A stretch of DNA of 64,000 nucleotides from Candidatus Saccharimonadales bacterium (GCA_035697325.1 DASSDB010000004.1:124001-188000), one strand, 5' to 3'; numbered from the stretch's first letter, positions 1 to 8,139 are shown. Program-made: numbers and translations. The notes: generated from the letters alone by a model not told the origin.

Positions 1-2
1 AG

Positions 3-206
3 CAAGAAAAACCGGTGGAGGCACCCAAGCCACAACCGACGACGGCCGAGCCGGCTAAGGCAAAGCCAACACCCACGACAACCGAGGAGGCGCCAACAAC
101 GACGAAACGCAAACCGCCGGCAACGACGACCGAACAGTCGACCGTCACGCCTTCATCGCAGGGGGTCGTAACAGGTACGGTCGATCCGGGTCAATCAGTC
201 GGCTAA
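3..206 (+). CDS. C-terminal tail of a Pro/Thr-rich protein (5' truncated)
   Basis: The reading frame is open from the window edge to a TAA at 204-206, so the true start lies upstream. What is visible is a low-complexity tail rich in Pro, Thr, Ala and Lys with TTTE/PTTT-type runs, ending in GTVDPGQSVG. Such tails occur on envelope proteins, for example after penicillin-binding or cell-wall domains, but no catalytic domain is in view and I assign no function. The Thr and Pro codons end mostly in C or G, giving this piece a higher GC than the downstream genes. Confidence 0.6.
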   Translation, partial: QEKPVEAPKPQPTTAEPAKAKPTPTTTEEAPTTTKRKPPATTTEQSTVTPSSQGVVTGTVDPGQSVG

Positions 207-235
207 GTAAAGGGTAGCGGATCTAATGCGCAAAA

Positions 236-266
236 CCCCTCGTGAGCACCCAGGTGTCACGAGGGG
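236..266. terminator. Intrinsic terminator between convergent genes
   Basis: A perfect 10-bp stem CCCCTCGTGA/TCACGAGGGG has an 11-nt loop. On the minus strand it is followed by TTTTG, so it mainly serves the minus-strand oxidoreductase ending at 280. It probably also stops the plus-strand gene ending at 206. Confidence 0.75.
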
Positions 267-279
267 CTATCCCTTGTTA

Positions 280-1491
280 TTATCTATTTACGTTACGCAG
301 TGCATCAAGCGAAACAGCACCGTTCCGAGCGTATACTTTAGGCGAAACCTCGTCTTGACGTCGAATATGCTCGGTAATTTTTACGACTTTACGTGCCGTG
401 TCCCAATCCTGAAAACTACCCTCAGGAGTATCTCCATTAAGTCCACTCTTTACAACTTCTCCATAGCCGTTATCGGTAAATTGTGTCTGCTCAAATAAAT
501 GCTCAACAGCCTCTGGTATGGTAAGCGAATTACGTTGCAAGTCAACCACAACGGTATTTCGTTCACTCGTGTCAGGATCAACAAAGTCAAGCCGCACGCA
601 CTTCTTATCATCAAGGCCTTTTCCGCCTTGCCACCGAAAAGGAAGTTCATAATGCATCCTCTCTGGAATAGTAGCCTGCTCATCAATAATTGTTGTCGTT
701 CCGTGCACGATAAAACCGGTTTCAATTTCGGAAGGGAGCACCGAGTCGGCATATTTATATCTCTCGAGACTTAGCGTAGCATTACCTACATTTTTATATC
801 GCTTACTTGCATAGAATGCCTGCTCAACATCAAGCCCAATACTAATAACATGTGGCCCAAGATCCTCAAGTGCGCCTCCTTCAAAAGCCGCAACTCGACC
901 TTCGCCTTCTACGGTTCGGGCCTCTTCAATAGTAACCACTGCCGATTCCAGTCTCCCAAGCACATCCATTACTTCACCGAGTTTTTCGCGCATTGCCTTC
1001 CAAGCACCCTTTACGACATAATGCTCGTGCACATAAAGAGGGTCTGTATCGGCATCAATACCGTTAGCCTTTCGCTCGGCTTCAGCCTCAGCAATTGCAT
1101 CATCAACTTCTCGCATTTCTGAAATAGTGCGTACGGCTGGTTTGGGAACAACTACAAACCCAAGCAATCCTTTTCCCACTCTTCGCAGGTGCTGTTTAAT
1201 CGCGTCGACATGCATTTGTGGTATGAGGCTAAGATATGCCGAAATCGCCTCTGTACCGAGCGCTCTATCCGCTCGCTCACGACCCTCATATTCGTCCAAG
1301 CGGTATAAGACATCATGGGGCACACGAGCGGGGTCAATATCGCGTACTTCAAAAAGCTCTACCGGGCGGATCTCTTGCAAACCTTTTAGCGCACTACCGA
1401 AATGCTCTGTATTTGCACCACCCCCAAATACCTGAACCGATCGGTTCTCACGAGTATTGTTCATACGAGGACTCATTGCTTCTACAGACAT
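280..1491 (-). CDS. Gfo/Idh/MocA-like oxidoreductase (putative)
   Basis: 403 aa. The N-terminal VQVFGGGANTEHFG stretch resembles a Rossmann nucleotide-binding strand-loop. It is followed near residue 95 by IPQMHVDAIKQHL and GFVVVPKPAVRTISEM, which line up with the conserved EKP-type segment of Gfo/Idh/MocA dehydrogenases. GGALEDLGPHVISI near residue 205 matches the family's GGGxLxDxGxH motif. The glycine pattern in the first motif is not canonical and the substrate is unknown. The ATG at 1491 is preceded by AAGGAAAA, a usable Shine-Dalgarno, so it keeps a leader unlike many neighbours. It is a single gene with its own terminator at 236-266. Confidence 0.55.
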   Translation of the reverse strand: MSVEAMSPRMNNTRENRSVQVFGGGANTEHFGSALKGLQEIRPVELFEVRDIDPARVPHDVLYRLDEYEGRERADRALGTEAISAYLSLIPQMHVDAIKQHLRRVGKGLLGFVVVPKPAVRTISEMREVDDAIAEAEAERKANGIDADTDPLYVHEHYVVKGAWKAMREKLGEVMDVLGRLESAVVTIEEARTVEGEGRVAAFEGGALEDLGPHVISIGLDVEQAFYASKRYKNVGNATLSLERYKYADSVLPSEIETGFIVHGTTTIIDEQATIPERMHYELPFRWQGGKGLDDKKCVRLDFVDPDTSERNTVVVDLQRNSLTIPEAVEHLFEQTQFTDNGYGEVVKSGLNGDTPEGSFQDWDTARKVVKITEHIRRQDEVSPKVYARNGAVSLDALRNVNR

Positions 1492-1666
1492 ACTTTTCCT
1501 TTTTGCCTATAAAGAACAGGCACCGTCTCACTTGAAAACGGATTCAGCCCTCTTTTGGCTCATTATTTTAGCATTAAAAAACGCCCTTCATGAGAGTGCA
1601 GAGCGCTGGCGCGGAGTGCGTTTCGTTCATATAGTAGATCAAACGCGTATGATATACAATAACTTT

Positions 1667-2695
1667 TTACGGGTTTTGTATATTTGAAGCAGGAGATTGC
1701 CCCATAGTTAGCTTTGGCCTTGGCCTTACGAACGCTAAAATAATCAATAGCATCACGCCCAGTACTACATAGCTTACACCAAATCCCAGCCACCAATCAC
1801 GAAGCTGTGTTGCAAGGATTTCGAGTGCAATGAGCAATTTATCTTGTACCGCCGGAGTAGCCGAGGCTGGCGCAAAAATAGATACACCGGCATGCAAGAG
1901 CCACACTTCAACGATTGAAAAGACGATGTTCGTAAGCCCGATAACGACAAGGAGCCATGCCATCCGTTTTACGCCTGCGCGTTTTGTTACGCTCCAAAAA
2001 ATAATAGCAATAGTTCCAAGAAGCAGAAGCACAGGTACAACATATAGCGAGATAACGAAGTAGCGGTGGGCCACTGGAACAAATGAAAGTTGGTCGCTAA
2101 GAGGCTGGCCATTTACATCCTTAAGGCTGGCCGTATCAATCGTGTCGGTGTCTGAAAAAAGCTTAGTGGCAAGAATTTCTTGGCGCACCATCTGGCCTAT
2201 TTGGTCGAGTGAAATACCTCGGGGGCGGCACGTAAGATTAAGGACTTCTTCGGCCGACGTAGGTGGTGCTGTCACCATTGCACACAGTGGAAGCGCAGCA
2301 AGCTTTTGCTCTATATCCTGTGCAGTATTACTAGCGAAGTTCTGTTTAACTGGTGTTAAATCAATTGAAAAATCGGGTTTTGGTGTTTGCCCGCGTGCCC
2401 ATGCGTAGATGCTATCAATAGCACGTTCCGAAGAAATTTTAGCAAAATCCGGAGGAAACGCCGCCACAAATGCCTGCTGAATTCCCGGATCAGAGACGAG
2501 CAGAGTGGTGTCGCTCGCCTCCGGGAGACTACTCTGAATCGATGTTTCATACACACCGCTCGTGCGAAGTGCTTGCTTAAGTGGCTGGGGAGAGTCAAAA
2601 ACCATATATAATGCCACGAAAAGCGCTAAAAGCGACAAGCAAAACGAGACGATAAGAACCGCCATACCCCCACCAAAACGACGCAGCATATCCAT
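1667..2695 (-). CDS. Multi-pass membrane protein, unknown function
   Basis: 342 aa from the ATG at 2695. The frame is open upstream to a GTG at 2743, but TATAAT sits exactly 6 nt before this ATG, which fits a leaderless transcript and makes MDMLRRFGGG the likely N terminus. One N-terminal membrane segment (about residues 9-35) is followed by an extracytoplasmic stretch of about 170 residues and then three hydrophobic segments, with a basic cytoplasmic tail. Two Cys (LPLCAM and LTCRPR) in the outer loop could form a disulphide. I do not recognise the family. Confidence 0.6.
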   Translation of the reverse strand: MDMLRRFGGGMAVLIVSFCLSLLALFVALYMVFDSPQPLKQALRTSGVYETSIQSSLPEASDTTLLVSDPGIQQAFVAAFPPDFAKISSERAIDSIYAWARGQTPKPDFSIDLTPVKQNFASNTAQDIEQKLAALPLCAMVTAPPTSAEEVLNLTCRPRGISLDQIGQMVRQEILATKLFSDTDTIDTASLKDVNGQPLSDQLSFVPVAHRYFVISLYVVPVLLLLGTIAIIFWSVTKRAGVKRMAWLLVVIGLTNIVFSIVEVWLLHAGVSIFAPASATPAVQDKLLIALEILATQLRDWWLGFGVSYVVLGVMLLIILAFVRPRPKLTMGQSPASNIQNP

Positions 2696-2783
2696 AACGG
2701 CATTATAGCAGTGTTCATCAATTATACGCCAATGTGTCGGCACATAAAACTACAACCTCACGCTCTCATTATAAATACAATTG

Positions 2784-2810
2784 AAAGCCCGCCTCCTACG
2801 GGCTTTTTTT
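2784..2810. terminator. Intrinsic terminator
   Basis: AAAGCCCG/CGGGCTTT stem with a T tract on the plus side and a shorter one on the minus side. It is positioned to end the minus-strand gene that stops at 2838 and to insulate the promoter of the gene starting at 2695. Confidence 0.7.
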
Positions 2811-2837
2811 AGCTCTTGTATGAAGGCGGGAAGGGTA

Positions 2838-3356
2838 TTACGGCAACAACGGACGATGGCGAAGACGACCGGTATATGGTCGCAATTCCCGTGCCGCTTC
2901 GAGATTTTGCACCAGAACAGTCGCGCTAGGCATATAGCTCAGAGTATCGTCATCGCTTCGCCACCTCAGAATTTCAAAGATGTGCGGTAATCCCCTTTGC
3001 CGATACTGATTTGCCTTACGCATTGCCACGATACAGGTCTGTGTAACCGTGTCGGGAAGATGCATAAGACGCTGCTCGGGCACCTCACCTCGAACGGGAT
3101 GGAGCATAGTTTGATACTGCCCAGGCCGAGGTAAGGCACCACACGTTCCCGTGCCTTTATCCGTCACTACAACCTGAATTACTTGTCCAAATCGATCCTC
3201 GTAATGAGTATCTCGGGGCGTCATGTCGTAGGTGCCCGGCTCTAAAACGACAAGCTCCGAAGCATATCGAGCCAGTAGTTGATCCGTTAATTCAAAAGGA
3301 GATTGACCTTTCTCGATTGCAAAAGGGACATCAAGGTGAAGATGCTCAATTGCCAT
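2838..3356 (-). CDS. Hypothetical protein
   Basis: 172 aa, soluble, no signal peptide. Visible features are MAIEHLHLDVPFAIEKGQ at the start, a Thr/Pro-rich middle (EPGTYDMTPRDTHYEDRFG) and a Gly/Pro loop TGTCGALPRPGQ. The ATG has TACAAT 7 nt upstream and no Shine-Dalgarno, consistent with a leaderless mRNA. I cannot assign a family. The QVIQVVVTDKGT region reads like a beta-strand-rich core. Confidence 0.5.
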   Translation of the reverse strand: MAIEHLHLDVPFAIEKGQSPFELTDQLLARYASELVVLEPGTYDMTPRDTHYEDRFGQVIQVVVTDKGTGTCGALPRPGQYQTMLHPVRGEVPEQRLMHLPDTVTQTCIVAMRKANQYRQRGLPHIFEILRWRSDDDTLSYMPSATVLVQNLEAARELRPYTGRLRHRPLLP

Positions 3357-3398
3357 GTCGTAAATTGTACAATAAAAAGCATCGCCTGCCTAGCAACT

Positions 3399-3995
3399 TT
3401 AGTCTTCCACCACCTGTCGTTGCGTAAGATAGTACCCCACACGAAATCGCACCAATACAAACAAAGCGATATAAAGGGCAAATATATACAACGCAAATGC
3501 CGAATTCTCAAGCGTCCACGATTTGATTGTAAGTAGAGTTATCAGAGCGCTCACAACGAATAGAAGGAAAAGGGTAGGGCTCTCAGAATCAGGATCACGA
3601 AATGACTTGATAATTGTTGGTGTTGCAGCCAAGCCGTCGGCCATAATACTAAGGATAATCGCCCAGGCACTATCTTGAGTCAGCTGCCAGGCCAAGATCG
3701 CCAACAACGAGACTCCGCCACACACATAGTCAAGTTTTGTGAGATGAACAAATCCTTTCTTTAATGCAACAAAAAAGATAACTGCCGGACAAAAACCCAC
3801 GGCAAATGTCAGCCACGCAGACGCTCCAATACCATGTTGCAATTGAGCCGTAAATGCAATCAATGGCGCAAGTCCCCATAAAAACCACGTAACGATATTT
3901 GGTCGAACTTTGCCTGCGATAATATCTTTAATATACAAACCACCACCAATAAAAAGCAGACCTACGCCCACCCACACAAAATGCTCGTCAATCAT
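3399..3995 (-). CDS. Polytopic membrane protein, unknown function
   Basis: 198 aa from the ATG at 3995, which has GGAGG 5 nt upstream. Earlier in-frame GTG codons lie within or before that Shine-Dalgarno and are rejected. About six to seven hydrophobic helices fill the protein, with short polar loops containing DYVCGG and FRDPDSESPT. The layout is reminiscent of small PQ-loop or SemiSWEET-like membrane proteins common in CPR genomes, but no PQ motif is clear, so the assignment stays open. Confidence 0.6.
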   Translation of the reverse strand: MIDEHFVWVGVGLLFIGGGLYIKDIIAGKVRPNIVTWFLWGLAPLIAFTAQLQHGIGASAWLTFAVGFCPAVIFFVALKKGFVHLTKLDYVCGGVSLLAILAWQLTQDSAWAIILSIMADGLAATPTIIKSFRDPDSESPTLFLLFVVSALITLLTIKSWTLENSAFALYIFALYIALFVLVRFRVGYYLTQRQVVED

Positions 3996-4038
3996 GCCCA
4001 CCTCCACGACTCATCATCATGGAGTATAACAAAAGGCG

Positions 4039-4503
4039 TTACGTATTTAAACCGAGCTGCCTGACCACACTATTTGGTCCGACAAAAAACGCACTGTCCG
4101 ACATAATAGCTTCACGCCACGCCTTCAATACCGTCGTCCTATCAAATTGTATTGCCTCAAACCAAGCCGGAGGCATCTTGGGGTTTTCGCTTGTCATTGT
4201 ACCCCAAAGAGCCATTTCATAGATGATAGGAATTGTCCCCAGCCCGGCTTCAGTCAGCGTATATGCGACTTTCCGCCCGTCTTCTTTATCGATCGACTTT
4301 AAGATAATACCCGCCTTTTCCAGGTGAACCAGCCTATCGGCAAGCACACTAGTACCTATCCGTTCCTCTGACTTTAGGAAATCGCTATAGGTTTTTGCGC
4401 CGTACGTCAGGATACCTCTGAGTATTAAGAATGACCACGTATCACCAAATATCTCAGTTGTGAAATTAATAGGGCATCTTGATCGGTTACTCGCTCGCTT
4501 CAT
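4039..4503 (-). CDS. HxlR-family winged-helix transcriptional regulator
   Basis: 154 aa from the ATG at 4503. The frame is open to 4680, but that extension runs through the promoter and the divergent gene. RCPINFTTEIFGDTWSFLIL followed by LADRLVHLEKAGI is the classic HxlR N-terminal Cys plus winged-helix core, with EDGRKVAYTLTEAG forming the wing. AAGGA lies just upstream, and TTGATA-N17-TATACT precedes it. The regulator is divergent from two DUF1761 genes and shares the inverted repeat at 4527-4547. It therefore probably autoregulates and controls those genes in response to a redox-active or electrophilic signal, as known HxlR proteins do; the signal here is inferred. Confidence 0.85.
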   Translation of the reverse strand: MKRASNRSRCPINFTTEIFGDTWSFLILRGILTYGAKTYSDFLKSEERIGTSVLADRLVHLEKAGIILKSIDKEDGRKVAYTLTEAGLGTIPIIYEMALWGTMTSENPKMPPAWFEAIQFDRTTVLKAWREAIMSDSAFFVGPNSVVRQLGLNT

Positions 4504-4526
4504 AATATCCTTAAGTATAGCAAATA

Positions 4527-4547
4527 TAACTTTCATTATCAAAGTTA
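4527..4547. promoter_or_regulatory. Probable HxlR operator between divergent promoters
   Basis: Inverted repeat TAACTTT-N7-AAAGTTA. It covers the -35 region of the regulator promoter (TTGATA-N17-TATACT on the minus strand) and lies just upstream of TATTAT (4554-4559) for the plus-strand genes. Position and symmetry fit a dimeric winged-helix regulator. Confidence 0.65.
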
Positions 4548-4590
4548 AAATGATATTATGGCAGTACATCATAAAATTAAAGGGGAATGT

Positions 4591-5013
4591 ATGAAAAAAA
4601 TTAACTATTGGGCCGTACTGGTGGCGATACTCGTAACATTTATCGCCAGTGCTATTTGGTACGCTGCATTTGCACATCAATACTTTGAGCTACGGGGGAT
4701 CGACCCTAACGATCAAGCCGCAACAGCGATGCCAGGATGGCAGATACTTGTTATCCTCGGGCGACATCTTGTTGTGACACTCGTCATAGCCTACGCGTTT
4801 ATTCGCATGGGAATCACTACGCTAAAAGAAGGCCTAGGGATGAGTTTTCTTTTCTGGCTTGGCTTTCCAGCGGTTTTGCTCGTTGGTTCAATCGTTAGTG
4901 ATAAAGTACCTTTCGAGCTCGCCGCGATTCATGGGGGAGACTGGCTTGTTAAACTTCTTATTATTGGGGCGATCCTTGCCCTTTGGCAAAAGAAAGTAAA
5001 GAAGGGAGTATAG
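4591..5013 (+). CDS. DUF1761 membrane protein (first copy)
   Basis: 140 aa from the ATG at 4591, with AAAGGGGAA upstream; an upstream in-frame ATG at 4558 lies inside the promoter. MKKINYWAVLVAILVTFIASAIWY is the DUF1761 start, followed by three further membrane helices and a WLVKLLIIGAILALW end. Function is unknown for the family. It is followed directly by a paralogue with no spacing, and both are divergent from the HxlR gene, so the pair is a likely regulon. Confidence 0.8.
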   Translation: MKKINYWAVLVAILVTFIASAIWYAAFAHQYFELRGIDPNDQAATAMPGWQILVILGRHLVVTLVIAYAFIRMGITTLKEGLGMSFLFWLGFPAVLLVGSIVSDKVPFELAAIHGGDWLVKLLIIGAILALWQKKVKKGV

Positions 5014-5421
5014 ATGGAAGATATTAATTTTTGGGCTATCGTTGCTGCGGTAATCGCTTCATTTGTGACAAGTTCGATCTATTACGTTGTTTTCAGTAAG
5101 CAATGGGCATCGGTAAGTAAAGTTGGCGCGGCGGCCGCCGAGGCAAACGCCAAACATCCAGGCCCTTTCCAGGGTATCGTACAAATTGCCCGCACTCTCG
5201 TACTTACGTTTGTCGTTGCCTTTCTCGTAAGCAATTTGCACATTCACGATGCCGCGAGTGCCATCGGCCTTAGTTTTATCCTTTGGGTCGGCTTTCCAGT
5301 CGTACTGCTTACCGGTTCGGTCATGTGGGAAAAATCCCCAGTAAAGCTCGCCATGCTTCACGCTGGCGACAGCCTCCTAGCACTTCTTATTATGACCCTG
5401 GTCCTATCCCTCTGGCGCTAG
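5014..5421 (+). CDS. DUF1761 membrane protein (second copy)
   Basis: 135 aa. The ATG follows the stop of the first copy directly, with AAGGGAGTA upstream of the junction, so the two are translationally coupled. INFWAIVAAVIASFVTSSIYY, LSFILWVGFPVVLLTGSVMWE and HAGDSLLALLIMTLVLSLW align with the first copy (LSFLFWLGFP, GDWLVKLLII), showing tandem duplication and divergence. Four membrane helices. It ends 10 nt before a strong bidirectional terminator. Confidence 0.8.
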   Translation: MEDINFWAIVAAVIASFVTSSIYYVVFSKQWASVSKVGAAAAEANAKHPGPFQGIVQIARTLVLTFVVAFLVSNLHIHDAASAIGLSFILWVGFPVVLLTGSVMWEKSPVKLAMLHAGDSLLALLIMTLVLSLWR

Positions 5422-5430
5422 GCAAGAATT

Positions 5431-5459
5431 AAAAAGCCCCGTAATATGCGGGGCTTTTT
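5431..5459. terminator. Bidirectional intrinsic terminator
   Basis: Symmetric AAAAAGCCCCG/CGGGGCTTTTT stem with T tracts on both strands. It ends the DUF1761 operon and the convergent iron-permease-like operon. Confidence 0.9.
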
Positions 5460-5474
5460 AATTAAAACACCAAT

Positions 5475-5849
5475 TTACTTATGTGATTTCGAGGCCTTTT
5501 TCTGCATTTTTTGCTTGCGTTTTTCCAACTTCTGGTCGCTTTCATCCTCGGCATCAATCAGATCTTTACTTGTAATACCCAGCTTTTTCATGATTGCATC
5601 TTGTTTGATATTCATCGCTAGGTTATCCCGATTTTGCGTATTTTGAATAATGAAAACCATCAAGAAAGTAATAATCGTCGTACTCGTGTTGATAATGAGT
5701 TGCCAGGTGTCCGAAAAACCCAAAATCGGTCCCGTTACCGCCCAAAGTGTAAGTACGCTAAGAGCTAAAACAAATACCCAAGGCCGTCCTAGCCACGCAG
5801 AAACAGTACTTGTAAAGCGTGTAAATAATTCTTCTTTATTTTTAGCCAC
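5475..5849 (-). CDS. Low-affinity iron permease family protein
   Basis: 124 aa, GTG start at 5849 with AAGGAGG four nt upstream. The sequence SDTWQLIINTSTTIITFLMVF followed by IIQNTQNRD is the hallmark of the low-affinity iron permease family (PF04120), with two membrane helices and a Lys-rich cytoplasmic tail. Bacterial members are small and their iron transport role is not well established. It lies 14 nt downstream of the MIP channel gene in the same operon. Confidence 0.8.
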   Translation of the reverse strand: MAKNKEELFTRFTSTVSAWLGRPWVFVLALSVLTLWAVTGPILGFSDTWQLIINTSTTIITFLMVFIIQNTQNRDNLAMNIKQDAIMKKLGITSKDLIDAEDESDQKLEKRKQKMQKKASKSHK

Positions 5850-5863
5850 ATTACCTCCTTATG

Positions 5864-6592
5864 TCACTCGGCTTTCTCAGCCTCACCACTTGCCGTGGTG
5901 AGTTCGTGCTTGGTTGGCTTGCCGTGCGTAAGATAATTGAGAAGCACGGCCAAAGAGGCACCAATAATAGGCCCTACAAGATATATCCAAAACATTTCTA
6001 GCTTACCTGTTACCAACAGTGCCCCAAATGATAAGGCAGGGTTCATCGACCCTCCGCTTGTGGTTGCCCCCAGAGCCGAACATAATGCAACCGTGCCCCC
6101 TACGGCAATGCCCGCATTTGGCCCTACTATCTTACTCCCTGTAGCCGTACCAATAATGACAGTCACTAGCAAAAGCGTTAAAATCGCCTCCATCCCCAGC
6201 GCAAGGGGTAGTGAAATATCGGGAAGAGGCGCTTCTATAGGACTCGTATTACTCAAAAACATCTTAAGCAGGAGAACCGCGAGAACAGCACCTATTAGCT
6301 GGACAATTATATATCCCGGCACTCGTCGCCATTCAAATGCTCTTCGAATGGCAAAAGCAAAAGTAACAGCAGGATTAATATGAGCTCCCGAGACCCTTCC
6401 TAATGAATAAATAACCGCCATCACCATGAGGGCGGGGGTGATTACTTGAGCAATAAAATCTACCCGAGATCCCGGAGCATGGGCAAGTGATGCAATTCCA
6501 ACTCCGGCAAAAGTAAGAGCAAATGCTCCGAAGAGCTCCGCGACCAACGCGCGAAATTCTTTCTCAACCGAAGTCTTCTCATGCGCAATCAT
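5864..6592 (-). CDS. MIP-family channel (aquaporin/glycerol facilitator type)
   Basis: 242 aa from the ATG at 6592. TATAAT lies 6 nt upstream, so the message is probably leaderless and the longer in-frame extension is not used. Six helices with the two half-helix NPA motifs are present: GAHINPAVTFAF and GGSMNPALSFGA. A short charged tail ends in GEAEKAE. It should conduct water or small neutral solutes across the membrane. It is co-transcribed with the iron-permease-like gene. Selectivity residues were not resolved, so aquaporin versus glyceroporin is undecided. Confidence 0.88.
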   Translation of the reverse strand: MIAHEKTSVEKEFRALVAELFGAFALTFAGVGIASLAHAPGSRVDFIAQVITPALMVMAVIYSLGRVSGAHINPAVTFAFAIRRAFEWRRVPGYIIVQLIGAVLAVLLLKMFLSNTSPIEAPLPDISLPLALGMEAILTLLLVTVIIGTATGSKIVGPNAGIAVGGTVALCSALGATTSGGSMNPALSFGALLVTGKLEMFWIYLVGPIIGASLAVLLNYLTHGKPTKHELTTASGEAEKAE

Positions 6593-6707
6593 AAGCTTAT
6601 TATACAGGATGCTGTATTTAAGGCTAATCCGGTACACGTTACAGTTGTAGTATTGCCAAGAGCAAGTTGCTTACTCCAAAAGAATCGAAAGAGTATACCT
6701 AGTAGCA

Positions 6708-7205
6708 ATGAGCATCGCCGAAAAACGGATCATAAAAGCTAAAAGGCCCTATCGGCTATACTTTATACTAGGGCTTTTGGTGCCGCTACCATTCATCGCG
6801 GCCAGTCTTTTATTCGACTTCTTTTCGCAAAATATCCACGCAAGTAACGCCTTTCTTTACCTGACTATCATAATCCTCACCATTTTGTTTTTCACCATAC
6901 TTGTCGTCAAGTTCTACCGCCGGCTTTCAGATACAATAAACGATCTGGATATTCATTCGGCAACATTGCTTGGGTTTCACGTATCTTGCCTCATCCTTTT
7001 ATCACCGCTACTTTACGCCGCAGTTGCTTCGCTCCAACCTCCGCTGCGCCAGCTATTTCAGGCTCTTCTGCTTGTGTGCGTAAGCGGCGTATTGATGGTG
7101 CTATTTTTAGGCATTGCCTTGAGCAAACTAGCCGACACGAAAAATCCTGAGCTTTCTTCTCATTATGGCGATTTGCCTCATCGCGTCACTTTTTTATTTA
7201 CTTAA
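6708..7205 (+). CDS. Four-helix membrane protein, unknown function
   Basis: 165 aa. A basic N terminus (AEKRIIKAKRPYR) precedes four hydrophobic segments, with a DTINDLDIHSAT loop between helices two and three. TATACC lies 8 nt before the ATG with no Shine-Dalgarno. The composition is native-like. No family recognised. Confidence 0.6.
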   Translation: MSIAEKRIIKAKRPYRLYFILGLLVPLPFIAASLLFDFFSQNIHASNAFLYLTIIILTILFFTILVVKFYRRLSDTINDLDIHSATLLGFHVSCLILLSPLLYAAVASLQPPLRQLFQALLLVCVSGVLMVLFLGIALSKLADTKNPELSSHYGDLPHRVTFLFT

Positions 7206-7288
7206 GAGATAAAAATCAGAGAATATCGGCGCCACCACCTTGCTGACTAGCCTAGAAAAATCAAAATATGGTATACTAACAGAGCTAT

Positions 7289-7363
7289 TGGGGTGTCGCC
7301 AAGTGGTAAGGCACATGGTTTTGGTCCATGCATTCGGGGGTTCGAATCCCTCCACCCCAGCCA
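7289..7363 (+). tRNA. tRNA-Gln (anticodon UUG)
   Basis: Acceptor TGGGGTG pairs with CACCCCA, discriminator G, and CCA is encoded. D-stem GCC/GGC, anticodon arm CATGG-loop-CCATG with TTG at positions 34-36, T-arm GGGGG/CCCTC-type with TTCGAAT. TATACT lies about 14 nt upstream and a terminator follows at 7378. The last six bases plus ten downstream bases recur at 9194 and 9848, and degenerately at 10605, marking this gene as an integration site. Confidence 0.95.
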
Positions 7364-7373
7364 TGAAATTATT
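7358..7373 (+). repeat. att-like direct repeat, copy 1 (tRNA-Gln 3' end)
   Basis: CAGCCATGAAATTATT spans the encoded CCA of tRNA-Gln and ten bases beyond. It is identical to 9194-9209 and 9848-9863; a degenerate fourth copy is at 10605-10620. Confidence 0.75.
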
Positions 7374-7377
7374 GTTC

Positions 7378-7408
7378 AAAAACCACCTCTGTAAAAGGGG
7401 TGGTTTTT
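7378..7408 (+). terminator. Terminator of tRNA-Gln
   Basis: AAAAACCACCTC/GGGGTGGTTTTT stem with a 7-nt loop and a T5 tail. Confidence 0.85.
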
Positions 7409-7526
7409 GTGGTTTGGAATCTCATAGGAGAGGTAGAACGTCCAAACTTCTGATTTACGGGTGCTGTGTGAGTCTTGGGGGACCGAACCGTCTTCTCATT
7501 CTAAAATAAAATCTAAGTGATGCGTA

Positions 7527-7561
7527 GTCCTGCCCTCCGTCTTCGTGACGGAGGGCAGGAC
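7527..7561. terminator. Perfect 15-bp hairpin
   Basis: GTCCTGCCCTCCGTC/GACGGAGGGCAGGAC with a TTCGT loop. It lies downstream of the minus-strand gene ending at 7613 and is its probable terminator, although the following T-rich stretch begins only some 15 nt later. Confidence 0.6.
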
Positions 7562-7612
7562 CGTGACGGCTATACCCTCGAAAGGGCGGATACCATCACT
7601 TCTTGCCGGAGT

Positions 7613-8041
7613 CTAGCTGCCGTCGCACTCGTTGCTGCAGGACTTGCAGGTCTCCTGGTCGCACGGCACCCGGTGGCCGATCCACAGCATCTCGTCGACG
7701 ACGAAGCCGTGGCCCTTCAGAGCCTCCACGGTGCGGGCGATGTTGCCCGTCCTGTAGTCGACACCGGGCACGTCGCTCGGGTTGTGGTGGATGAACCGGC
7801 CGGCCACCTTCTGGCAGAAGTCCGCGTAGGCCTTCGTGTAGAGGATGAACGTGTGCCAGCCGACGTCCACGAACTCCGACGGGCTGTAGCGACCCTGGGG
7901 CTCACGCGCGCAGAGCGCCAGGAAGGCCAAGGCCTGGTCCATGATGCGCTCCGCGAGGGAGAGCTCCATGGACTCGTCCTTGACGATCCGGGCGACGAGG
8001 CGCGACCAGAGCTGCTCGTCGATGAGGTGCTTGTTGGCCAA
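7613..8041 (-). CDS. Actinobacterial-type hypothetical protein, GRDP-like fold, Cys-rich tail (copy 1)
   Basis: 142 aa from a TTG at 8041. The core LWSRLVARIVKDE, FVDVGWHTFILYTKAYADFC and GRFIHHNPSDVPG is shared with the next gene (8359-8820) and resembles a small family frequent in Streptomyces-like genomes, related in pattern to glycine-rich-domain (DUF1399-like) proteins. The tail CDQETCKSCSNECDGS carries five Cys and may bind metal or be cross-linked. Codons are strongly GC-ending, unlike native genes. The better Shine-Dalgarno (GGAAGGA) serves an ATG at 8086 in the same frame, but a TAG at 8042-8044 separates that start from this ORF. The gene may therefore be read from the TTG by coupling, or the TAG is read through. 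Confidence 0.6.
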   Translation of the reverse strand: MANKHLIDEQLWSRLVARIVKDESMELSLAERIMDQALAFLALCAREPQGRYSPSEFVDVGWHTFILYTKAYADFCQKVAGRFIHHNPSDVPGVDYRTGNIARTVEALKGHGFVVDEMLWIGHRVPCDQETCKSCSNECDGS

Positions 8042-8119
8042 CTAGCGGCCGGCCGGCGCCTCACCGACGTGGGTGTTCACGGACATGCCGTGTTCCTTCC
8101 ACTGGACAAGACCGGACAT
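8042..8119 (-). other. In-frame leader ORF ending in TAG
   Basis: Reading from an ATG at 8119 (or 8086), this 25-codon frame runs directly into the downstream gene, separated only by the TAG at 8042-8044, with TTG the next codon. It is either a leader peptide coupled to the downstream start, or the true N terminus interrupted by a nonsense change. Confidence 0.4.
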
Positions 8120-8139
8120 TTGTCCGGATATATAATATA
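8112..8139 (-). promoter_or_regulatory. Promoter -10 with 5' hairpin
   Basis: TATATT on the minus strand (8139-8134) is followed 6 nt later by the perfect hairpin CCGGACA-AA-TGTCCGG (8127-8112), so the mRNA would begin at the hairpin. No convincing -35 box was seen. Confidence 0.5.
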
